From: Antilocapra americana | Lineage: Eukaryota; Chordata; Mammalia; Artiodactyla; Antilocapridae | DNA: 64,000 nt | Direction of reading: 5' to 3' | Assembly (NCBI GenBank): GCA_007570785.1 | Contig: ML664175.1 | Coordinates: 5,675,294 to 5,739,293, forward strand | Part shown: positions 36,815-64,000 of the stretch, piece by piece | Layout of the letters: each line of letters opens with the position of its first letter | Numbering within the stretch: the stretch's first letter is position 1 | Made by a program: the position numbers and the translations under genes | The notes under the pieces: generated by a model | Databases searched by the model: none | What the model was told of the DNA's origin: nothing | The model's input: only the letters and a program-made list of their open reading frames with translations

Positions 36815-37045
36815 AGTCAGACTTGGCTATAACCCACCCTCTGCCACTTAGAAGCTGTGCAACTGTGAAAAAAGTTTTTCAGCTCTTTTGGCCTCAATTT
36901 CCTAATCTAAGAAATGGAGGTGATAAACTGTCTGCATCATAGCTTGTTACAAGGGTTACATGAGTTGGTATGTACAAAGACTTTAGCATATTGCCTGGCA
37001 CATGGTAAAAGCTCTTTACAGAGAAGCTTGTATTATTAATATGAA
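36815..37045 (+). mobile_element. MIR SINE
   Basis: Classic MIR order: ctctgccacttagaagctgt, caatttcctaatctaag, gcctggcacatggtaaaag, ending tattattaat. Confidence 0.85.
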
Positions 37046-37179
37046 TTGATCAAGGTTACCAGGCTCACCTGCCCTACTTCTAATGCAATTTGTGACATTT
37101 TTGGTGAGCCTTACCTATACGGTTTCTGGTTTTGTTTTTAAAATACTGAAAGTAATTAGAGACCACCTACTATTTTTTC

Positions 37180-37660
37180 ATATACATTTTAACAGCTTTA
37201 TTGTGATATAATTCATGATACCACAAAATTCACTTTTAAAGTACAGATTTCAGTGGGTTGTAGTATATTCGAGGTAGTGCAACCATCACCACTGTGTAAT
37301 TTCACTGTCTCAAAGGATATCCAATCTCCTAAGTAACCACTTTCTGTCGCTATGGATCTGCCTGTGTAAATGGAATCATTCACTATGTGGTCCTATATGC
37401 TCGGCTTCTTTCACCTGGTATTTTCAAAGCTCGTCCATGTTGTAGCTTGAATCAGTACTAATTCCTTTGTATTGCTAAATAATATCCCATTGTATGGATA
37501 TACCACATTTTGGCCATGCATTCATCAGCAGTTGAACCTCTGAGTTGTTCCACTTTGAACTGCTCAACATTTGTGTTCAAGTTTCTGTGTGGATGTTTTC
37601 ATTTCCCTCAGGTACACACCTAGGAAGGGGAAGCCACCTATTACTGGGGAACACAGATGG
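37180..37660 (-). mobile_element. Old L1 3' region
   Basis: The plus strand is the complement of an L1 tail: agctttattgtgatataatt, gtgcaaccatcaccactg, atatcccattgtatggatat, ggtacacacctagga. Confidence 0.82.
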
Positions 37661-38805
37661 GTTGGAAACAGTGATTTCTGGTTCCTGGTTTACATGAGTA
37701 ACCAGGCAGATGTTAAGCATTCCCCAGTGGTGTATTGGTTAGATAACCTGGGGTTCAAAGATAGGCAATTTTTGTTGTCACAGTCTTCGCATAAATGTTC
37801 GTACCATATTTGCATTGAGTTTTTCCTATGTATGTGGTTAAATCAACCAGTACATTGTTCCTGATCCCAGCTCCTCCCCAGAGGGTCTGCATCCTTTTCA
37901 CAACTACAGAAACATATTCATTTCACTTCTTCCACCAGAATTATCATGAGTCCGCCCACTGTGGAGACTGACCAGTCCTGAAGGCCAGCCTAGCTAACAC
38001 CAAGCCCTGGTTAGAGAATGAGGGGTTGGCAGATGCTCTGAAGAGTGACCTGATTCTCCCGTCACTGGTGAGACAGCGAGTGGTTTAGCTTCGTGTGCTC
38101 CCAAAGGATTTACAGACAAGAAGATTCACTGAGACCTTTCCCCAGCTTGCCCCCTCATCAGAATTCCCAGCCCACTTCAGTCCTGCCTGATCCTGATCTA
38201 CAGGGGAGGGGCCTTAGGGTCTGTGTGTTTAACCTGCTGTTAAGCCAGTGGGCACATTTGGGGAATGCAGATCTACAAATGCCTGCACAGTTAGCAATCC
38301 TAGGCTTGGAGGGAAGCTCCAATCCCAGGGCCAGTTAATCTTTGAACTCAGCAGCTGGGCTTACCCCAGAATCCCAAGGGTCTTTCTTTGAAAAGACTGT
38401 CAGGGATTCACAGCCCCCACTGGTCTCTTGCCTTGACCACTGCCTCTGTGCCTAGATACGCTGCTTTCAAAGTCAGTATGACTCTGGGAGTCCTTCTGGG
38501 GGACCCTCCAAAGTCAAAACTATTCCACAATAATACTGACTCCTTTTTTGTATGTGTGGCTTTTAAAACTCTCATTTTCTCAGGAGTTTTCAAGAGGCTC
38601 CTGATGGGTGGTAGAATGTGTGCTTCTGGAATCCTGTGTTTTATAATTTTTGTTTTCATTTCTAATATGATAAATATTGATAGATATAAGCCACATAAAT
38701 GAAAAGCTCTTTGGGGTCCTCAATAATTTTTAAGAGTGTAGAGGGATCTTTAGATAAAAACATTGAGAACCACTTAGCCTAGATTAATCTTTAACAATTA
38801 CTATT
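37661..38805. other. Unannotated intergenic stretch
   Basis: Unique-looking sequence. No coding or repeat call can be supported; small open frames lack any family signature. Confidence 0.5.
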
Positions 38806-38819
38806 TTGATACATGAGTA

Positions 38820-39040
38820 GGGACTGTAGGGGTGAGAGGAAAGGAAAAGGAGAAGGAGAGTAGGGAGGACGGGGAGAGGGAGGAGGAGGAGAGAGACAAG
38901 GAAAGAAGTGAGACAAGGAGAGAGAGGAGGGAGGAGATGGGGCGACAAGAGGAAGAATGAGGGAGAAGGGACAGGAGGAGTTGGAAGGGAGAGGATGAGA
39001 ACAGGAAAGGGAAGAGGGGAAGGAACTTTAGAGCTCTCCC
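38820..39040 (+). repeat. Polypurine (GA-rich) tract
   Basis: About 220 bases of almost pure G and A on the plus strand, with gaggagg/aggagagag runs and few pyrimidines. Proline/serine/leucine-rich reading frames here are artefacts of its composition. Confidence 0.9.
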
Positions 39041-40371
39041 ATATCCTAGATGAGGAAACTGAGGCTGAGAAGCATTTAGTGGAAAAGCTTGGTCTCAACC
39101 TTTGTCCTCATGCTGTTCCCCTTTTAAGATCAATCAAATGTTAGCAGGATCACCGTCTAGCCAGATGGCCAAGCAACTAGGAGAGGCCAGGTTTCAAGGG
39201 CCCTTACAACCTGTGCTATTTTAAAGCCACTTACAATCCAGGGAAGGGTGTGGAGGAGGCCCAGGGTGGGAAGAGGGAAGTGGATAATGGGTGCCTGCTC
39301 TGGCCCCGGGCTCACTCCAGAATTCCGAACCCAGACCCACTTCTGGGAGGCCAGCTGCCCACTCCCTCAAAGCAGCTGCCTTGGCTTTGTTCACAGGTAT
39401 TTCCCACACCACCCGTCATCACACACCTCCTGTTAAACCCGTTCGCCGCCTAACTTTTCTCTTCTCTGGCTGGAAAGGGGGTGTCCAAGGTTGTGCACAC
39501 CTGTGGGCACATCTGCTTGGCCCTTCACCACAATGTTTTAGTTCCTTTGCTTCCTAGTCCTCTAAAAAAGAGAGAGCCTGATTAACAAACTCCACTCAGT
39601 ATTATTTTCAATATGCAAAATATGATTTATTACCTAAAGTTTAATCCCTGAATCTCCATGTAGTCTGGTATATCCCCAACCAAGTATTTCATCAATAATA
39701 ATACTAAACAACACCCAAGTGAGATTAAATACTTAGAGGAGGTGGCTTACTGCCCATGGGGGTGAGTGTTGGAGGGAATACTTCCTTAGGGCCCTGAAAG
39801 TCACTTTTCTGATTGTAAAGTTAGAGACTACTTTGCACATATCCTGATGAAACCTCCCACCTCTCCAAATATACAACCTTGAATTTGCTTGCATCTGAGC
39901 GACTTCTCCTTTGCCCTGTCTTCATTCACTTCTGGGAGGCCCAGGTCAGAGTACAGACACATGGAAGGGTCTGTGGGAGACAGGGAAGGAAGTACCATAA
40001 CTAGGAGCCCAGGAACAAACTTGGGAGAACCTTCTGGGAGCAGAGCTTGGGGATTTCACAGGACACATTGTGGGGCCAGCACTTCAGCAGTTGGCAGGAT
40101 GCGGGTGGACCTGCTGTCCATTTCCCTGAGCCCCTGTTCAGAATGGAGTCCCCTAAATGGAGAAGGTGCTGCAAGTTGTCCCTCTGGGCTATGCTCCTGC
40201 CCGTCTTCTCTCTTGTTCTCAAGGCAGGTAGAGCAGCAGAGATGGAGGGGGTGCAGGTTTGGGGAGATGAGTAGGGACCTTTCACACTGTCTCTCTCTAC
40301 TCCAGGACCTACTGTGTAGTAAAACCCTTAGTAAATGTTTTCTGGTCAAATGATTGAATATAACCATTATG
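39041..40371. other. Intergenic stretch between purine tract and GNB5 3' end
   Basis: No gene. Several overlapping open frames at 39220-39560 and 39890-40470 on both strands have no conserved features. Confidence 0.5.
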
Positions 40372-41896
40372 TTTATTTTAAAAGAGTTCATGGAAAAGCT
40401 GGCCTGGGGAATTTCTGACTCATTTTGATATCTGAATGAGAAGTTTTGCGGGTGGGCCTGGTGCACCCGAGGTTCACAGGGGCACTATCAGATGGCTCTA
40501 TCTGATGGCCCTGGCCTATCAGATGGCTCCAGGTCTGGAAGGGCCTCTGCAAGCAACAGAGCCTGTGGCTGGGCCTGCAAAGCTGGAACTACCATTAGGA
40601 GAAGGGCCAGGCTGCGGCAGGGCCACAAGAGGGGACTGAGGATCTGGGGACTCCACATGCACAGCCCTCGGACACCACAAGGACATGGCCCAGCAGACCC
40701 CAGACCACCCAGAGGGCAAGCCTCACCCAGGAATGATTTTTGGTTTGAGGTGACCTTTTATTTCCCTAAGTGATGCATGCTGTCTTTATGAATGAGGAAT
40801 TTTCTAAAACAAAGGATAAGCTTTTGCACTTGAAAATAAGGGATCCTAAAACTAAAGCACTTGGTATCTTCCAGAAGGATCTGCTGAATTTTAAATAAAG
40901 GCAGGATATTATGCTTTTTTCTCCAAATAAGTGAAGCAAAGACATCATCATTCAAGAGCTATCAATTTGTGTATGTAATTACACTTGCAATGTAATAAAT
41001 ACGAGTATAATTTATATGGATAAGATTCACTTTAGCCTGAGTAGATGCTACTAATCCTAATACATCTAATACCACAAATAGGTTTTTAAATAAGTTTTCT
41101 GTCCTCTGTTCCCACACAGACAGGTTTTGGTTCCTCCGAGAAGCATTTGTGTCCCAACCAGCACTCAGCTTTTCCCTCTAATGATAGAAAATGTCCCGTC
41201 CTCCTGATACAAGCCACCAACACAAGATGCACAGATCAAACCTGTCTATTTTACCCATATCTCTGCTTCATTTGTAACATGGAAATGTTTTACCTGAAAA
41301 AAAAAAAAGACAAGAGGAGGCAAGGCTGAAAAGGATACTTTCACAATAAAAACACATGTAAAATAATTGATTTTGTCTCATTACATTTGGAATTGGAATT
41401 TTCTTCTAAGACCAAGTAACTGGTCCTCACTTAGTCCATTAAAATCAGCAGTTCCTGGGGAAGGTTTCAAATGTCAGAATGCACACTGAGAAAAATCAGG
41501 TCTTAAAGTGCTCTGAAAAATAAACTTGATTCCAGGAAACAAAACAGGATATAGTAAATGGTCAATTCTACTGGGAATAGTAGAATTCTACCAGGAATAG
41601 AGAATGAGTTGAGACTAGTATAATTTATAATAGTCTTAAAAACAGATATATTTTCCAAAATGTTCAAAATGAAAAACACTGTACTGGAAGGTATTCTCAT
41701 AGTGTTGGAGGTTCACACTGGGATCTTTCCAGGGTGATGGTTTTAATAGTAATGTTGGAGATGTTTGGTGAACTTTCAGTCATGGAGCTGCTCACTTGAA
41801 GCTAAGTTGCAAGAAACTCTCAGACCCTCTAGAAGTAAGATATATTTACATGTGATGATTTCAGATCCTATTCTCAGGTGCTTATGTGCACTGTGA
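40372..41896 (-). other. GNB5: Likely GNB5 3' UTR with two candidate poly(A) signals
   Basis: The region after the GNB5 stop has no coding signal. AATAAA hexamers on the minus strand occur at 40757-40762 and 40372-40377, which would give 3' UTRs of roughly 1.15 or 1.55 kb. The choice of end is inference; no other gene evidence was seen. Confidence 0.35.
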
Positions 41897-60358
<18,462 letters not shown>

Positions 60359-60374
60359 CTGGAGGAAAAGAGTA

Positions 60375-60850
60375 AAGAGTTCAACAAACTAGTGATCACC
60401 TCCGGGGGAGATGGCGGGGGAGGGGCAGCATAGGGGTGGGAGGAAGAGGTACAAACTGTTACAGTGCTAGATGCCAGGGATTGGGGATGGGCTGGGATGG
60501 GGAAGTTAAGTGTTTAACAGTTTGGGAAAGTGAAAAATTTGGGAGACGGATGAGGGTGAGAGTTGCACAACTGTGTGCGTGTACTTAGTGCCACTGAACT
60601 ATGCAGTTACATCTGGTTAAAAGAGTATGTCTTATATTATGTGGCTTTTACCACAATAAAAAACATTTAAAAAAGAGATACAAACTGTTACATATAAAAT
60701 AAACTACAAGGATATATTGTACAACACACAGCATATAGCCAATATTTGTAATAAGTATAAACGGAGCACACCTTTAAAAACTGTACATCACTATACTGTA
60801 CACCTGTAACATATGATATTGCATATCAACTACACTTCAAGAGAACCAAA
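60375..60850 (+). mobile_element. Two old L1 3' tails in succession
   Basis: First tail: agagttgcacaactgtgtgc to accacaataaaaaacattta (about 60400-60672). Second: ggatatattgtacaacacac to catatcaactacacttcaag (about 60690-60842). Confidence 0.75.
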
Positions 60851-62930
60851 ACAAAACAAAAAAGAGGAAACAGTTTAAGAATCATCAACAAGACTTAAGA
60901 GGTGAGCTACTGAGAACCGCTTGGAAAACCAGAGCAAGTGTCTGGACAATCCAGACCCTACAATGCACGCTTGAGGAAACAGGAATAGATGGGACTACAC
61001 TTCCCAACCGGGTGCAAGGCTCAGCTTTAAACCCTGCATCCCTTGCATAGATACAATGACAGAAAGCAACGCTCAGATACTTTTTTCCTACCATTTATAA
61101 ACCAAGCACAAACTGTTGGTAAACGCTCATCACCACCATACCCCAAATGTCAGTGAGTTACACAGGCATGAGGTAAACCTGACATGACCTTCAGATCCCT
61201 AACAGCCACGTAACAGTCTCCGTCTCCTCACCCTCCCCACCAGTCTCTCCTCTCTACCACTCACCTTGGAGTCCACATTCCCTGTAGGACTGTACAAGAG
61301 CTTCACCCCACTCCTGGTCCCCCCACGCGGTGTGGAAGCTGTGGAGCAGTTCTGAGATCAGTCTGACTTCTCCAGGCGCTCAGGAACATCCCCTACCCTG
61401 ACACTTCACACCTCCCACACCTATGCTGCAGCTGCAAACACGGGACTCACACCTAGGATGGCGGGGACCCCTGTGGGCAGCTGTTCAGGGAACACAGGGC
61501 ACTCCCCCTTGAGCTCTGGGCTGGTGAGGCCGTGAACAAAGTGTCCACGTTCACTGCAGCCACTGCTGCAGCCCTCCCTGGGGGTGTGGGGAGGGGCTGT
61601 GAGCTCCTCCATATAATACAAACTCACCAGAGATAAACCCACGCGAGCCCCAGTCCCTACAGCGCAGTCCTCTGCCCAGAACGTGGTGTGCGGGTGCCCC
61701 GGGCCCCCAGGCTCCGGCCAGTAGTGGAGGAGCATGGCCGAGCAGAGCGCCTCCAGCACATGGGTGGAGGACGTGCAATCTTCAGGGGTGGAGAATCTGC
61801 AGCCACTATGGTGGGCTGGATCTTTTATTAATCACTCAAGCCATCTGGAGCCAAATCTGGTAAATGAGCTGGATGCCACTTAGGGACACCAGCAAGGTCT
61901 GATGAACTAAAGTGACACAGCGGCTTGTTTCACTTCATCTGATGCTGAGATCACGCTGCGTGGGGCTGAGGAGTTGTGCTCAAGGTCAAAGCCGGCAGCT
62001 CGGAGTCTTTTCAGACTCCTAAGCACATTGGTTCTTCTGGTCTAATTTCTCCGACTAAAGGCCCAAACACAAAGTTTGGGTGGATTAGATACCAGAGCAG
62101 AGCAGAGATCTGGGGGTGGGGTGGGGTCTGGAGCCCCTGCTTGCTGGGGTGGGGGTAGAGACTCGGTGCATCACCCACGCCAGCCCTCCCTTCAGAGGCT
62201 TCCTCCAGCACACAGGTGGCCTGCCTGGCCCACCACCCACCCACTGTGTGCTCTGGAGAGACAGAGGCACCCAGGAGGCTAAAATCAGTCTCAGAACTAA
62301 ATGCGGTCCCTCCACGAGCACAGATGTATACACCAGGGGCCTATGTACCTGGAGAGACTGAGCCTCCACCCTCAACCCCTACCCACACAGTCAGGCGGAT
62401 TAATCTCCTGCCTTTTAGGGGAGAAAGGCTGCTCTGAGTCACTCAGAGTCTGTTCCAGGGCCCTTCTGCTGCTCCCCACCTTCCTCCCCACCCCTCCACC
62501 TCCAGACACCCTCTGCAGTCCAGGTGGATGGATGGTGTGAGTCAGCGGTGCTGGGCAGCCCTCCTCCCGTCCTTCCCTCCCTAGTAAGAGCAGTGCAGAG
62601 TGACAGAAACCCAACATATGGTGTTCTTTTAAGGATTAAAAAAAGTCTAAAAGGCTAGGCAGCAACACAGACATCTGAACAACCCCTTTGTAAAATGGAG
62701 CATTTGGGAAAAATAAGCCTAGAAAGAAATGCTCTAAAATAATGCCAACTATGACAGGGTGGTAGGAGTAAAAACTTCTCTTCACTCTCATTTCCAGTAA
62801 AATACATAACTAATAAATTAAAAAGCACATGCGATGTGATATACTAGATCTGTAGGTAATACAGGAGATTAATAACACCTGTCTTATACTGTACCGACGT
62901 GGATATTAGAGCTCATGGATTATTTAGAAT
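60851..62930 (-). other. GNB5: GNB5 intron, GC-rich, no exon found
   Basis: Many overlapping open frames occur at 61420-62620 on both strands because the DNA is GC-rich. None resembles the missing GNB5 N-terminal exons or another family. Confidence 0.5.
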
Positions 62931-62936
62931 ATGTAC

Positions 62937-63128
62937 CTCCCTGGTGGTTCAGATGGTAAAGAACCTGCCTCCAATGCAGGAGACCCAGATTAGATCCCTA
63001 GATTGGAAAGATCCCCTGGAGAAGGGAATGGCTACCCACTCCAGTACTCTTGCCTGAACAGAGGAGCCTGACAGGCTATAGTCCATAGGGTCGCAAAGAG
63101 TCGGATATGACTGACTGACTAACACTTG
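62937..63128 (+). mobile_element. Bov-tA SINE in a GNB5 intron
   Basis: ctccctggtggttcagatgg head, B box cagattagatccc, BovA body to gactaacacttgcac. Confidence 0.92.
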
Positions 63129-64000
63129 CACTTTTTTTCCCCACAGCTTTAATATTTATAAGGGCTATAAACAAAAATCAAATTTTCCTTTGAAAAAGCT
63201 GGACTAAAGGAAGCGGCAGGAGCCAGGGGCTAAACCAGCCAAAAAAATATATGACCTCAGTGTGTGGTTCAATGCATATAACACCAATCTAGACATAAAA
63301 AGCCCTAAGCAGTGTAGTCAGCCTCCTGAGAGACATGTCCTTGTCCAGGCCCCTCCCCCGTTATATCAGGGTTGGTCTGTGGCACCAGTGGCATGCAGCA
63401 GAAGGGAGGGAATGTCACTGCTGAGGCCAGGTCATCAAACACAGCATGGCTTCTGCTTCTGTCTCCTTCTGTTGCTGTGGGAGGCCAGCTACCGTGTCCT
63501 GAGCAGACCAATGGAGAGGCCCACACAGTGAGGAGCTAAGGCCTCCAGCCAAGAGCCAAGTGAGCAAGCCATCTTGAAAATGAGTTTCTGCCTTAGCCGA
63601 GCCGTCAAATGACTGCATCCCCGACCAATGCATTGACTGGAACCTCAGGAGACACCCTGAGCCAGAAGCATCCGGCTGAGCTGCCCCTGATTCCTCACTC
63701 TCTGGAACCATGTAAGATACCAAATATCCACTGATTAAGTTGCTAAACTTTGGCGGAAATTTGTCATGCAGCAGTTTAATAAGTAATACATAAGATGCAA
63801 AATCAATGATGTGACCTATATAAGCTGAATGACAAAAATTGTATTTCACAAAATACATAGTTTAAATTAGTTACTTAAGGTGTAAAAACTGCTAAACTCT
63901 TCAGCTGAAAATAGCCATGGTGGCACTTCACTTATGCCCTCAACTTGGGGGAGAAAAACATCCTAATTTAAAAATGGTTTCCCTTACAAATAAGACCATG
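63129..64000 (-). other. GNB5: GNB5 intron, end of window
   Basis: No exon, gene or clear repeat recognised. Confidence 0.5.

Noticed and set aside
38784..39098. 104-codon Leu/Pro/Ser-rich minus-strand frame
   Set aside because: It is the complement of the polypurine tract, so composition explains the open frame.
39221..39557. Four overlapping open frames on both strands
   Set aside because: All are short, overlap each other and lack conserved motifs; GC-rich intergenic DNA explains them.
61421..62617. Cluster of overlapping frames in GC-rich GNB5 intron sequence
   Set aside because: No family resemblance, no coherent splice sites, and none encodes the missing GNB5 N-terminal segment.
60359..64000. 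Search for the GNB5 exon before residue 84
   Set aside because: No minus-strand sequence for the expected WCKDKRR region was found, so the exon is probably beyond the window.

Overview
The window looks like ruminant, most probably bovid, genomic DNA. It is packed with retroelements restricted to or typical of that lineage: BovB (RTE) LINEs, Bov-tA and BOV-A SINEs, CHR-type tRNA-Glu SINEs and bovine-type L1. Two real host genes are present, both on the minus strand: BCL2L10 (two coding exons, complete) and the 3' two thirds of GNB5 (nine coding exons; the first 83 codons of the short form lie beyond position 64000). Their adjacency and orientation match what I recall of the mammalian GNB5-BCL2L10 locus. 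I cannot separate cattle from sheep, goat or other bovids by eye.

Layout. Positions 1-24000 are gene-free and made almost wholly of nested L1, BovB and SINE sequence. Underneath lies an old tandem array of units of about 3.7 kb: the end of one unit at 913-6905, a second at 12258-15950, a third from 15951 to about 19000. A processed copy of FAM114A2 (6912-12257) was inserted exactly at a unit junction and was later broken by a twin-primed L1 (9669-12021). Positions 24000-30300 hold a BOV-A2 SINE split by a BovB, a solo LTR, a processed CCT4 pseudogene on the minus strand (about 27175-29255) and a small mariner element. Positions 30300-33250 hold BCL2L10 with a CpG-rich first exon and promoter. 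Positions 33470-41890 are intergenic and carry an ERVL pol remnant (34190-36530), BovB, MIR, old L1, a 220-bp purine tract and the likely GNB5 3' UTR. Positions 41897-64000 are GNB5: nine exons, with introns that contain a processed HNRNPA3 pseudogene (46866-48775, antisense to GNB5), L2, MIR, Tigger1 and SINE copies, and microsatellites.

Function. BCL2L10 is a BCL-2 family membrane protein of the apoptosis pathway; GNB5 is the divergent G-protein beta subunit that pairs with R7 RGS proteins. Nothing in the sequence links the two functionally; they are neighbours, not partners. All GNB5 exon phases join in frame and total exactly 270 codons plus stop. I found no CRISPR, operon or other prokaryote-type system. 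The most unusual items are structural: the tandem array with its internal empty site, an L1 head joined to a non-L1 AT-rich body that ends in poly(A) (1556-6272), and a weak GNB5 splice donor with a better GT four bases downstream.
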